This document shows, piece by piece, positions 8,819-17,973 of a stretch of DNA of 64,000 nucleotides. The notes under the pieces were generated by a model. The model was given only the letters and a program-made list of their open reading frames with translations, had not been told where the DNA came from and made no database searches. Source of the DNA: Asaia prunellae JCM 25354 (lineage in GTDB: Bacteria > Pseudomonadota > Alphaproteobacteria > Acetobacterales > Acetobacteraceae); contig NZ_BAJV01000013.1 in the NCBI RefSeq assembly GCF_000613885.1, positions 1 to 64,000 of the forward strand, written 5' to 3'. The position numbers were made by a program, and so were the translations under genes. The first letter of the stretch is position 1. Every line of letters starts with the position of its first letter.

Positions 8819-9856
8819 ATGAAAGCCATGCTTGTTGAAGCGTTCGGACAGGTGCCGGTTATCACCGATGTACGCGATCCAGAACCTGGTTCTGATGGCG
8901 TCATCATCAAGGTTGAGGCAACCGGTCTTTGCCGGAGCGATTGGCATGGCTGGAAAGGCCATGACAGCGATATAAAACTGCCCCATGTCCCCGGACACGA
9001 GTTCGCGGGTGTTGTGGTGGAGACTGGGTCGTCTGTTACGCGGTTCCGCTCAGGAGATCGGGTGACCGTTCCGTTTATTGCCGCCTGCGGTCGATGCTCC
9101 GAGTGCCAATCAGGTAATCAGCAAGTATGTGAAACGCAGTTCCAACCGGGCTTTACTCACTGGGGTTCCTTTGCAGAATACGTGGCAATAGGCCGGGCAG
9201 ATAACAATCTGGTGCGCTTGCCTGAGGATATGAATTATGCGACGGCTGCCAGCCTTGGCTGTCGTTTTGCCACCTCCTTTCGTGCCGTCGTTGACCAGGG
9301 ACGTGTACGCGGAGGTGAATGGGTAGCGGTACATGGTGCAGGAGGAGTAGGCCTTTCTGCCATCATGATCGCCTCTGCACTGGGAGCTCAGGTAATCGCC
9401 ATTGACATTGCGGAATCCAAGCTAGTACGAGCCCGGGAACTGGGCGCCTGTGCCACGGTGAATTCCAGAATGGTACCCTCTGTCTCCGAAGCCATACGCG
9501 ATATAAGTCGCGGAGGAGTCCATGCATCGATCGATGCGCTTGGCAGTCGTGAAACATGCTACAATTCAGTGTGCAGCCTTCGGCGTCGTGGTCGTCACGT
9601 TCAGGTGGGTCTGATGCTTGGTGACGACACTCGTGCAGAAGTACCAATGGCGCAGATAATCGCGCATGAGCTTGAAATTGTTGGTAGCCACGGCATGCAG
9701 GCCTGGCGTTACGAGGATATGCTGAAGATGATTCTTGCAGGAACCCTCAAGCCTGAACAACTATTGGGAAACACTGTCACGCTTCAGGATGCCATCCCGC
9801 TTCTGACATCCATGGATCTCAACCCTCCTGACGGCATTACGATTATCAATCCCTGA
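8819..9856 (+). CDS. zinc-dependent medium-chain alcohol dehydrogenase
   Basis: This is a zinc MDR dehydrogenase of about 345 residues. Catalytic zinc ligands lie in TGLCRSDWHGWKGHD and PGHEFAG. The structural zinc lobe is complete (CGRCSECQSGNQQVC), and a Rossmann loop AVHGAGGVGLSA binds NAD(P). It oxidises or reduces an alcohol/aldehyde pair; the substrate is not evident. ATG 8819 is preferred over a TTG two codons upstream because of the AAAGAG ribosome site about 10 bases before it. Its promoter region holds an inverted repeat (8749-8784). The gene stands alone, with about 265 bases to the next alcohol dehydrogenase. Confidence 0.9.
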   Translation: MKAMLVEAFGQVPVITDVRDPEPGSDGVIIKVEATGLCRSDWHGWKGHDSDIKLPHVPGHEFAGVVVETGSSVTRFRSGDRVTVPFIAACGRCSECQSGNQQVCETQFQPGFTHWGSFAEYVAIGRADNNLVRLPEDMNYATAASLGCRFATSFRAVVDQGRVRGGEWVAVHGAGGVGLSAIMIASALGAQVIAIDIAESKLVRARELGACATVNSRMVPSVSEAIRDISRGGVHASIDALGSRETCYNSVCSLRRRGRHVQVGLMLGDDTRAEVPMAQIIAHELEIVGSHGMQAWRYEDMLKMILAGTLKPEQLLGNTVTLQDAIPLLTSMDLNPPDGITIINP

Positions 9857-10123
9857 TTTCATGTCCTCCATGCCGCGATTACCGGATATTTTCAACGGAA
9901 GTAGAAACAAGACTACCGCAGTACACATTGGAATTCACAAGAATATAAATTCTCAATTCATCATTTATTTGTAATACAATTATATGGCATCCGTATAATC
10001 GAGTTTTATTGATTAGGGGATTATCGATCGTATGGCCCGCTCTGTGCGTTGACAGAGTGTCGGGTGCTCTCCGTGCGTCGCGCAGAATGCCCGAGATCCT
10101 TGTCAGATAGGAGGGCCCAGATA

Positions 10124-11296
10124 ATGGCGCATCTTGCACTTGCTGATCACACCGACAGTTTCTTCATCCCTTGTGTAACACTCATCGGTTCTGGCTGTGC
10201 CAAGCAGGCAGGCAGCCGCGCCAAGGCTCTGGGGGCGAAAAAAGCGCTGATCGTTACTGATGCCGGCCTCAAGAAAATGGGTGTGGCCGACTTGATCTCA
10301 GGTTATCTGCTTGAGGATGGGCTGGAAACCGTCATTTTTGCAGGAGCGGAGCCAAATCCGACTGACACCAATGTTCATGACGGTGTTCGCCTGTTTCAGG
10401 AAAGCGGTTGTGATTTTATTGTTTCGCTCGGCGGTGGCTCAGCGCATGATTGCGCCAAAGGTATTGGTCTGGTGACTGCCGGAGGAGGAAACATCCGGGA
10501 TTACGAAGGGGTTGACCAGTCCAGAGTTCCCATGACGCCCTTGATCGCCATTAACACGACAGCCGGTACGGCTTCGGAAATGACGCGTTTCTGTATCATC
10601 ACAAATTCGCAGACCCATGTGAAAATGGCAATCGTCGACTGGCGATGCACCCCCCTGATTGCCATTGACGATCCCGCCCTGATGGTTGCCATGCCTCCTG
10701 GTCTGACTGCCGCAACAGGTATGGATGCCCTTACTCACGCGGTTGAGGCCTATGTTTCCACTGCGGCAACGCCCATTACCGACGCCTGTGCCGAGAAAGC
10801 TATCAGCCTGATCGCAGAACATCTGGCAAAGGCTGTAGGCCACGGCGAGAATATGGAGGCCCGGATAGCCATGTGCTATGCGCAATACCTCGCAGGCATG
10901 GCGTTCAACAACGCGTCTCTGGGCTATGTTCACGCTATGGCACATCAACTGGGCGGTTTCTATAATCTGCCCCATGGCGTATGCAATGCTGTACTTCTCC
11001 CCCATGTCTGTCGTTTCAATCTTATCTCTGCTGCAGATCGCTATGCACGTATTGCCCGTTTGCTTGGGGTCCCTACCGATCTGATGAGCCGTGATGAAGC
11101 CGCCGAGGCTGCTATTGATGCAATAAGCCATATGGCTCGGTCTCTTGGTATTCCTGCGGGACTTTCGGAACTTGGTGTGAAAGCCAAAGACCACCGTGTC
11201 ATGGCTGAAAATGCCCAGAAAGATGCCTGTATGCTGACCAATCCACGCAAGGCAACGCTTGATCAGATCATAGGTGTCTTCGAATCCGCGATGTGA
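10124..11296 (+). CDS. iron-containing alcohol dehydrogenase
   Basis: A group III, iron-type alcohol dehydrogenase of 390 residues. Family signatures: GGGSAHDCAKG for NAD(P) binding, NTTAGTASEMTRFC, and metal-ligand segments DALTHAVEAY and GYVHAMAHQLGGFYNLPHG. It interconverts short-chain alcohols or diols and aldehydes in the cytoplasm. The start chosen is ATG 10124 because AGGAGG ends about 10 bases upstream; an in-frame upstream ATG has no ribosome site. A strong palindrome follows the stop. The cluster of a Zn and an Fe dehydrogenase fits an organism living on oxidised alcohols and sugars. Confidence 0.92.
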   Translation: MAHLALADHTDSFFIPCVTLIGSGCAKQAGSRAKALGAKKALIVTDAGLKKMGVADLISGYLLEDGLETVIFAGAEPNPTDTNVHDGVRLFQESGCDFIVSLGGGSAHDCAKGIGLVTAGGGNIRDYEGVDQSRVPMTPLIAINTTAGTASEMTRFCIITNSQTHVKMAIVDWRCTPLIAIDDPALMVAMPPGLTAATGMDALTHAVEAYVSTAATPITDACAEKAISLIAEHLAKAVGHGENMEARIAMCYAQYLAGMAFNNASLGYVHAMAHQLGGFYNLPHGVCNAVLLPHVCRFNLISAADRYARIARLLGVPTDLMSRDEAAEAAIDAISHMARSLGIPAGLSELGVKAKDHRVMAENAQKDACMLTNPRKATLDQIIGVFESAM

Positions 11297-11305
11297 GGTT
11301 TCCCA

Positions 11306-11333
11306 CCCCAGCCGCTTCGCGAAGCGGCTGGGG
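11306..11333. terminator. perfect 28-bp palindrome, terminator-like
   Basis: The sequence ccccagccgcttcg followed directly by its reverse complement forms a 14+14 palindrome 9 bases after the iron alcohol dehydrogenase. It can fold into a very stable hairpin on either strand and is followed by a pyrimidine-rich stretch (tctttctt). Confidence 0.7.
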
Positions 11334-11402
11334 CACCAGTCTTTCTTCGTGCAACCCTCTCCCGGAATTACGGTTCCTGCTACAGGATGATGAGGGCAGA
11401 TA

Positions 11403-12764
11403 ATGACACGCGGCAAAGAGACTGGGCACCGATCAGATGAAGACGGACCGTCCTGTATTTATCCTGAAGAATGCGCTTCCCATGTTCTGATCGATACGCT
11501 TCGCCAGAAGCAATCAATCTGGGAAGCTACCCCCCTCAGCCAGCGGATTAGACCCCTTCGCCGCTTGCGCAGAGCACTGTTCCTTAATACGCGCAGCTTT
11601 GTGAATCTGACTCCCGATCATGCTCCTGCGGATGTAATTACTTCGGAAATCATGCCGCTTCTGGCTGCTGTTCGCTTCCTGGAAAGAGAAGCCGGCAGTC
11701 TTCTCAAGACTGTTTCCCTCTCTTCATTCGGGCGACCTGTCTGGCTCTGGGGAGTGAAAAGCTTTGTCAGGCGTAAAGCTCTGGGAACCGTACTCATACT
11801 GGCGCCAGATAATTACCCTTTAATGCTGGCTGCGGTGCAGTGCCTCCAGGCGCTGGTTGCAGGCAATGCTGTCGCGCTGAAACCCGCACCGGGGCGCACG
11901 GCCCTGCTGGAGCATTTTGTGACATTGCTCATGCGTGCCGGATTTCCTGACGGCATTATCCGACTTGTTCCGGAAGATGCAGGTCCGGAAGCAACGGAAG
12001 CAGGGTTCGATCTGATTATGCTCACAGGCTCGGAAGAAACAGGAAAAAAGGTTGTCCAGACGGCAGCCAGAACACTCACACCAACCATCCTGGAGCTTTC
12101 AGGCGCTGATCCCGTTTTCGTTCTCCCCTCCGCCAATATTCCTCTGGTTGCAAACGCACTGCATTTTGGCCTGACCCTCAACAGGGGGGCTACCTGCATT
12201 GCACCAAGGCGGGTCTTCGTACCCAGACATCGTCTGGATATGCTTGAGGCACGTCTGTCAGCACTTCTTGCTCGCAACGAAGGGAATATCAAACCTGGGC
12301 AGGATCGAAAGCTCATCGATCTCATCCACACTATAACCCGATCAGGTGGGCGTACGAGACAGGTCGGCCCGGCTACACTCCTCGTCATTGAGGCCTCGCA
12401 GGCTCATCTGGTCGATATTGATCTCTTCGCGCCATGGCTAGCCCTGATTGCCGTGGATGACACTGACGAAGCTGTCCAGCTCGAAGACAGGGCACGACAT
12501 GCTCTGGGCGCAAGCATCTTTGGCGACGAAAAAGAAGCTAGAAAACTGGCTCAAAAATTGCCGGCAGGCACGATCACAATCAATGACCTCATTGTTCCGA
12601 GTGCCGATCCGAGACTTCCTTTCGGTGGAGCACGTGCGAGCGGTTATGGGGTAACCCGTGGCAGAGAGGGGTTACTGGCTTTGACACGCCCGGTCTCTGT
12701 TTCGATGCGAAGGAAAGGTGCCTTTCATCTTCTGACAAGGGTCAGATTCTGGCACGGAAGATAA
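11403..12764 (+). CDS. aldehyde dehydrogenase family protein, probable C30 carotenoid aldehyde dehydrogenase
   Basis: A 453-residue ALDH-superfamily enzyme. The NAD-binding part has LILAPDNYPLML, GNAVALKPA and MLTGSEETGKKV. The catalytic glutamate lies in ILELSGADPVFV, the nucleophilic cysteine in NRGATCIAPRRVFV, and the C-terminal text is LPFGGARASGYG. In C30 carotenoid pathways an ALDH oxidises the terminal aldehyde made by CrtP/CrtNb to a carboxylate. Its place directly ahead of two carotenoid desaturase-type genes makes that the likely role here; this is inference from context. The start ATG follows a purine-rich GGATGATGAGGGCAG tract. Confidence 0.82.
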   Translation: MTRGKETGHRSDEDGPSCIYPEECASHVLIDTLRQKQSIWEATPLSQRIRPLRRLRRALFLNTRSFVNLTPDHAPADVITSEIMPLLAAVRFLEREAGSLLKTVSLSSFGRPVWLWGVKSFVRRKALGTVLILAPDNYPLMLAAVQCLQALVAGNAVALKPAPGRTALLEHFVTLLMRAGFPDGIIRLVPEDAGPEATEAGFDLIMLTGSEETGKKVVQTAARTLTPTILELSGADPVFVLPSANIPLVANALHFGLTLNRGATCIAPRRVFVPRHRLDMLEARLSALLARNEGNIKPGQDRKLIDLIHTITRSGGRTRQVGPATLLVIEASQAHLVDIDLFAPWLALIAVDDTDEAVQLEDRARHALGASIFGDEKEARKLAQKLPAGTITINDLIVPSADPRLPFGGARASGYGVTRGREGLLALTRPVSVSMRRKGAFHLLTRVRFWHGR

Positions 12765-12929
12765 TTGCGGCGCTGTCTGGAACCCAAACGATCACAATTC
12801 GTTGAGCCGATAGGCCCAACTGTCATGTCTGCGCATTATGCAAGATATGGCGCAGCGGCCCAATAACTTATGACGCTTCCGCGAGCGGGTTCCGATCGGG
12901 TTCGTCTGTCAGGAAGGATCTTCCGCCAA

Positions 12930-14531
12930 ATGGCCCTCTCACTCCTTCCAGCATCAATCCTTGCCGATCCGTCGCTTGCCTCCAAACATATCGCCGTCAT
13001 AGGTGCCGGCCCCGGCGGCCTCGCCTCCGCCATGTTGCTCGCTCACGCTGGCGCAAAAGTTACGCTCTACGAGAAAGGCGACAAGATCGGCGGGCGTTCG
13101 TCATGCCTCGAAATTGAGGGCTTTCGTTTCGATACCGGCCCAACATTTTTTCTGTATCCCGACATCATCAGAGAGATATTCAGTCGATGCGGCTTTGCCT
13201 TTGACGAGATGGTAAAACTGACAAGGCTTGAGCATCTTTACGATCTCGTTTTTGAGGACGGTCCGTCGCTGAGTCTGACAACAGATCCTCAAGCGCTTGA
13301 GAAGGAGATTGCAAAGATCTCCGTCGAGGACTCCCGTCAGGTTCACCGGTTCCTTGAAAATAACCGTGGCAAGTTTGCACGCTTTATTTCTCCCCTCCAG
13401 CGCCCCTTCAATTCATGGCTGGATATGATCAAACCCGACATGATACGGGCTTTGCCGGTGCTCTCGCCCCTTTCTTCCATTGACAAGGATCTGTCACGCT
13501 ATTTCAAGGATCCGAGGACTAGGCTGGCCTTTTCCTTCCAGAGTAAATATCTGGGCATGTCGCCTTACAGGTGTCCGTCGCTTTTCACGATCCTGAGTTT
13601 CATGGAACACGAATACGGCATCTATCATCCGCAGGGTGGCACAGGTGCCGTCATGTCAGCCATGGCCAAGGCAGCTGAGAAACTCGGGGTGACGATCAGG
13701 CTCAATACGGGTGTCGAGACAATCGATACCAGAGATGGCAGAGCCGTAGGTGTCCGGTCCTCCTCGGGATCCCAGCCTATCGATGCCGTGGTCGTCAATG
13801 GCGATTTTGCCCGGACAATCCAAACCTTGCTGCCTGACAAGGCACGTCGCAAATGGAGCAATGAGGCTCTGGCGAGGAAGAAATACTCCTGTTCGACCTT
13901 CATGATGTATCTCGGTTTACGCGGTGAGATGCCGGAAAAAGCGCATCATACGATCTTTCTTTCCAGAGATTACGAGAGCAACTTCACCGAGATCGAGGAA
14001 GGAAAACAGATATCCAGCCGGGCATCGCTCTATGTCCAGAATGCAGGCGTTACCGATCCCAGTCTCGCACCTGAAGGCTGCACTGCCCTTTATGTGCTGA
14101 TGCCCGTTGGCCATCTTCGCGAAGATGGTCTGGAGTGGGATACCAGATCGACCGAGCGTGCCCGCCGTATCGTTTTCGACCGGCTGAGAGACGCTGGATT
14201 TGGCGAGATTGAAGAACGGATCATGGTCGAAAAAACCGTCACGCCGCGTGACTGGCAGGAAAATCATGACGTCCATCGTGGAGCCGTCTTCAATCTTGCG
14301 CATTCACTTGGTCAGATGTTGCACAGACGCCCTCACAACCGGTTCGAGGATGTCGCCGGAGTCTATCTCGCCGGTGGCGGTACTCACCCCGGAAGTGGTC
14401 TGCCCGTCATTTTTGAAGGAGCAAGAATAAGCGCCGATCTTCTGATCAACGATCTCGCAAAAACGCGGTCGCCCATGACCGAGACCAAAATGTCCGATCT
14501 CACACTGATGCCGGAGTGCTCACGCGGATGA
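12930..14531 (+). CDS. crtN: CrtN-like carotenoid (diapophytoene/squalene) desaturase
   Basis: A 533-residue FAD-dependent amine-oxidase-fold protein of the CrtI/CrtN family. The N-terminal dinucleotide loop is VIGAGPGGLASAMLLAHAG, followed by GGRSSCLEIEGFRFDTGPTF. Mid-protein GIYHPQGGTGAVMSAM and C-terminal GVYLAGGGTHPGSGLPVIFEGA complete the family pattern. These enzymes introduce conjugated double bonds into C30 or C40 isoprenoids at the membrane. ATG 12930 is preferred because AGGAAGG lies upstream; an in-frame ATG at 12870 lacks a ribosome site. Which of the two paralogs desaturates and which oxidises is not certain from sequence. Confidence 0.85.
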   Translation: MALSLLPASILADPSLASKHIAVIGAGPGGLASAMLLAHAGAKVTLYEKGDKIGGRSSCLEIEGFRFDTGPTFFLYPDIIREIFSRCGFAFDEMVKLTRLEHLYDLVFEDGPSLSLTTDPQALEKEIAKISVEDSRQVHRFLENNRGKFARFISPLQRPFNSWLDMIKPDMIRALPVLSPLSSIDKDLSRYFKDPRTRLAFSFQSKYLGMSPYRCPSLFTILSFMEHEYGIYHPQGGTGAVMSAMAKAAEKLGVTIRLNTGVETIDTRDGRAVGVRSSSGSQPIDAVVVNGDFARTIQTLLPDKARRKWSNEALARKKYSCSTFMMYLGLRGEMPEKAHHTIFLSRDYESNFTEIEEGKQISSRASLYVQNAGVTDPSLAPEGCTALYVLMPVGHLREDGLEWDTRSTERARRIVFDRLRDAGFGEIEERIMVEKTVTPRDWQENHDVHRGAVFNLAHSLGQMLHRRPHNRFEDVAGVYLAGGGTHPGSGLPVIFEGARISADLLINDLAKTRSPMTETKMSDLTLMPECSRG

Positions 14532-16117
14532 CCGCAGCTCACAAAGCAAACACCGGAGTCAGAGGTGCCGAGCGCGCGCCTGTGATCATAATTGGTGCCG
14601 GGTTGGGTGGTCTGGCGTCCGCCTGTACACTAAGCGCAAGAGGACACAAGGTCGTCGTTTGCGAGGCCAATGACTGGACGGGTGGCAAGGCTGCGGAATG
14701 GCAGCAGGATGGTTTCCGGTTCGATATGGGGCCAACAATCCTCACTCTTCCTTCCGTGCTCGGACGTATCTTTGGTGAAAGCGGACTACGCCTCGACGAA
14801 AGGCTTGATCTGCGACGTCTCGATCCTCAATGGCGTTGCTTCTTTGATAATGGATCGCCCATCGATCTCGTTGAAAATGTCACCCTCATGGCGGCAGAGC
14901 TGGAAAAACGTTATTCCGGCGATGGTAAAGGTTACGAAAATCTTCTTGCAGTAAGCGAGAAGCTGCATGAGATCTCACGCCGCTTTGTTTTCTGGAAATC
15001 CGTTGGTGGGCTGAAAGATACACTCAATCTACGCGAGGCTCTTTCACCCGAAACCATCCGCGACGTTCTTGCTCTGCGTATGCACGCGACACTCGGAAGC
15101 GAAATACGCAAGCGTATTGGTAATCCCCAGGCTGTCCAGATTTTCGATCATTTCACGCAATATGTCGGTTCAAACCCACTACAGGCTCCGGCTGTGCTGA
15201 CCGGTATTGCCCACATGCAGATGGATGAGGGTATCTGGTATCCGATAGGCGGCACCCGCGCCGTGCCCCAGGCCCTGCGGCGTCTTGCCGAAGAAAATGG
15301 CGTGATATTTCGCACGAATTGCCGCATCTCACGCATTCTGCATGATGCACGAAGGGTTCATGGCGTCGTGACCGAGCAGGGCGAAGTATTGGCCGCATCT
15401 GCTGTCGTATCGAATATGGATACGGTGCGTACGATGCGGCAACTGATCGACCGGGACAAAGCACCACGCGCTTACAGACAGTTCATGCGCCAGTGGAAAC
15501 ATCGCGAACCCGCCTGCTCCGGTGTCGTACTCTATCTTGGTCTTGACCGGCGATACGAGCATCTCGCACATCATAATTTTGTCTTCTCACGCAATGCCGA
15601 AGAAGAATTTGAAGCGATCTACAAACATGGTCGTCCCGCTCCGGATCCAACCTGTTATCTTGCGGCACCGGCCCGTACCGAACCGGAGACGGCACCAGCT
15701 GGTGGCGAAGCACTTTATGTGCTGGTACATACCCCTTATCTCCGACCGGGTCAGAACTGGACAGAACTCTACCCGGAATATCGTCAGATCATTCTGGACA
15801 AACTCAAACGATCCGGTGGGATGCCGGATCTGGAATCCCGCATCGTAACAGAACACCATCTGACACCGATGGATATTCATAGGCGTTACTCCCCGCAGGC
15901 AGGGGCAATCTACGGTTTGGCCAGTCATGGTCGTCTTGCTGGAGGGTTCAAGCCTGCAAATCGTTCAGATGGCCTTGCCGGGCTCTACATGGCAGGTGGC
16001 AGTGCACATCCCGGACCTGGCATGCCCATGGCATTGATGTCCGGCTGGATTGCCGCAGATTGCCTTGATCAGGATCGACGTAAAAATCCGGATTATGTCT
16101 CTTCCCATGCCGTCTGA
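14528..16117 (+). CDS. CrtP/CrtI-like carotenoid oxidase or desaturase
   Basis: The second CrtI/CrtN-family protein, 529 residues from ATG 14528, which overlaps the stop of the previous gene as ATGA. It has IIIGAGLGGLASACTLSARG, GGKAAEWQQDGFRFDMGPT, IWYPIGGTRAVPQALRRL and a C-terminal GLYMAGGSAHPGPGMPMALMSG. Pairs of such genes next to an aldehyde dehydrogenase occur in C30 pathways, where one paralog desaturates and the other oxidises a terminal methyl to an aldehyde. I assign the oxidase role to this one only tentatively. Its 3' end overlaps the acyltransferase gene. Confidence 0.83.
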   Translation: MTAAHKANTGVRGAERAPVIIIGAGLGGLASACTLSARGHKVVVCEANDWTGGKAAEWQQDGFRFDMGPTILTLPSVLGRIFGESGLRLDERLDLRRLDPQWRCFFDNGSPIDLVENVTLMAAELEKRYSGDGKGYENLLAVSEKLHEISRRFVFWKSVGGLKDTLNLREALSPETIRDVLALRMHATLGSEIRKRIGNPQAVQIFDHFTQYVGSNPLQAPAVLTGIAHMQMDEGIWYPIGGTRAVPQALRRLAEENGVIFRTNCRISRILHDARRVHGVVTEQGEVLAASAVVSNMDTVRTMRQLIDRDKAPRAYRQFMRQWKHREPACSGVVLYLGLDRRYEHLAHHNFVFSRNAEEEFEAIYKHGRPAPDPTCYLAAPARTEPETAPAGGEALYVLVHTPYLRPGQNWTELYPEYRQIILDKLKRSGGMPDLESRIVTEHHLTPMDIHRRYSPQAGAIYGLASHGRLAGGFKPANRSDGLAGLYMAGGSAHPGPGMPMALMSGWIAADCLDQDRRKNPDYVSSHAV

Positions 16118-16877
16118 TCTTGCAACGGCCTTTGGTCGCTCGCCTTTTATTACATATTGGGTTGCTCGTGCTCTTCGACAACGTATCAGACAGAATTTCA
16201 ACCTGGTGCGCTATAGCGGTGTCTTTCCGTCAATCGAGCGGGGCCGTGGCATCATACTCTATGCCAACCATCCCTCCTGGTGGGACCCGGCGGTTTTCTC
16301 ACTCATCCAGCAGAGTTTCATGGGTGGGAAACCAGGTTTCGGTCCGATCGACGCCCGGTCGATCGAGCGGTATCCCCTGCTTCGCAAAGCGGGGTTTCTG
16401 CCTCTTGATTCACAATCCAGATCCTCAATCAGAGCCTTGCTCAATGCTTCCCAAAGTATTCTGCGGGCCGGTGGCGCCTTCTGGATAACCGCTCAGGGCG
16501 CATTCACCGATGTCCGGACGCGCCCATGCCTGCTGCAACCAGGTCTTGCCCATATCGCCAAACGCAACCCTCAAGCCCTCATTCTGCCCGTAGCTCTGGA
16601 CTATACTTTTACCGCAGAGAGTCGCCCTGATATCGTCATTCGCTTTGGCGAGCCGTTTGAAGGAACTAACTGCTCCATCGCATTCCTGACGAAACAGCTG
16701 GCGCAAGTTCTCGAAGCCACTTGTAACGACCTGACCAATCAGGTGATTACACGGGAAGCAGACTGCTTTCAGACCCTGCTGCAAGGGAAGGCTGGTATGG
16801 GAGGGTTATACGGGTCTCTTCAACATGCCCTGTCAGGTCTGAAGGGACGTAAGCATGATCCACGCCATGTTCCATAA
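16095..16877 (+). CDS. PlsC-like acyltransferase of the carotenoid cluster
   Basis: A 260-residue membrane-associated acyltransferase of the 1-acylglycerol-phosphate family. The catalytic HX4D motif is NHPSWWDP, near residue 75; later segments GFGPIDARSIERYPLLRKAGF and LILPVALDYTF match the family, while the usual FPEG block reads TAQGAF. In C30 carotenoid clusters such enzymes (CrtO-like) acylate the sugar of the glycosylated carotenoid. ATG 16095 is chosen; a more upstream ATG would overlap crtP further. It overlaps crtP at its 5' end and the glycosyltransferase at its 3' end, which indicates one transcript. Confidence 0.8.
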   Translation: MSLPMPSDLATAFGRSPFITYWVARALRQRIRQNFNLVRYSGVFPSIERGRGIILYANHPSWWDPAVFSLIQQSFMGGKPGFGPIDARSIERYPLLRKAGFLPLDSQSRSSIRALLNASQSILRAGGAFWITAQGAFTDVRTRPCLLQPGLAHIAKRNPQALILPVALDYTFTAESRPDIVIRFGEPFEGTNCSIAFLTKQLAQVLEATCNDLTNQVITREADCFQTLLQGKAGMGGLYGSLQHALSGLKGRKHDPRHVP

Positions 16878-17973
16878 TATCAGGAAACAACGATGGCTTG
16901 GCCTTGTTCCAGCGGCCTTGTCCTTGTTTCCCCTTGCCATGGCGCTGACTAATATGCGCCCCCTTGCCCGCCTGTCGCGCAAGGCCATTCCGGCAAAACA
17001 GGGCCTATCGGTACTCATTCCGGCACGAAATGAGTCCACGCAGATAAGAGGCGCACTCGATGCCGTACTTGAAAACGGGGATTTCGTCCATGAAGTGATC
17101 GTCCTTGATGATCATTCGTCGGACGATACACTTGTTAGAATCCAGGAAGTGACTTCGGAGAAAATCCGTATCATCTCCGGCGCTGATCTGCCTGCCGGAT
17201 GGTGCGGCAAAAGTCATGCCTGTGCGCAGCTCGCCCAAAACGCTTCTCAGGAATGGCTTCTCTTTCTGGATGCCGATGTGCGTCTCATGCCCGATGCCAT
17301 CTCACGTCTTATGGCCTACGTTCATAGCCATGATGATGCGGCCCTTGTCAGCGGCGTTCCCCGCCAGGAAACCCGCACCTTTCTGGAATGGCTGCTCCTG
17401 CCCTTCATCAATGCCCTGCTTTTTGGCTATTTGCCGCTTCGCTTTGATACAGGCAGATCGCCTGCACTGGCAGCCGCCTGCGGTCAGCTCGTGCTTGTTA
17501 AAGCAGCGGCATACCGACACGCTGGCGGACATGAAGCCATCAGAAAGCAGCTTCACGATGGACTTTCTCTGGCCCGCTCGCTGCGCCGTCATGGCTATGC
17601 CACCAAGCTGATCGACGCGACAGATATTGCTCGCTGCCGGATGTATCGCAGTGCAGGCGAAGTCTATGCCGGACTGATGAAAAATGCCGTCGAGGGTCTC
17701 GCAGGGTCGATTGCACTGCCAATCTGGACGGTGCTTCTGGCAGGAGGACATATCCTGCCGTTTATCATGCGTGGCTCTCCTGTAATCTGGTTCGCGAGAC
17801 TGGCCAGTCTTGTTTTCAGGCTCATTGTTGCCTTGCGCTGCAAGCAAAGCATCCTGAGTGTTCTTTTCAGTCCCGTCGGAACATTTGTATTGCTCTGGAT
17901 TCAGTTCCATGCCCGCGTGCGTCATCTCGTCAGACGCCCCGTTACCTGGAAGGGACGTTATTATGAGACATAA
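16855..17973 (+). CDS. family 2 glycosyltransferase, CrtQ-like
   Basis: A 372-residue GT-A glycosyltransferase. Family text: LSVLIPARNESTQIRGALDAV for nucleotide-sugar binding, VLDDHSSDDT, and the metal-binding LFLDADVRLMPDAI; a QLHDGLSLARSLRRHG segment corresponds to the acceptor side. A hydrophobic N-terminal stretch and three C-terminal hydrophobic segments suggest a membrane protein. The layout matches CrtQ-type enzymes that attach a sugar to a C30 carotenoid carboxylate. Its start lies inside the acyltransferase gene and its end overlaps the DUF2141 gene by 11 bases. Confidence 0.85.
   Translation: MIHAMFHNIRKQRWLGLVPAALSLFPLAMALTNMRPLARLSRKAIPAKQGLSVLIPARNESTQIRGALDAVLENGDFVHEVIVLDDHSSDDTLVRIQEVTSEKIRIISGADLPAGWCGKSHACAQLAQNASQEWLLFLDADVRLMPDAISRLMAYVHSHDDAALVSGVPRQETRTFLEWLLLPFINALLFGYLPLRFDTGRSPALAAACGQLVLVKAAAYRHAGGHEAIRKQLHDGLSLARSLRRHGYATKLIDATDIARCRMYRSAGEVYAGLMKNAVEGLAGSIALPIWTVLLAGGHILPFIMRGSPVIWFARLASLVFRLIVALRCKQSILSVLFSPVGTFVLLWIQFHARVRHLVRRPVTWKGRYYET

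Noticed and set aside
10439-11416. Long open frame (325 codons) on the minus strand
   Set aside because: It lies opposite the iron alcohol dehydrogenase, whose family motifs are complete; the minus translation is Cys/His/Arg-rich and resembles nothing.
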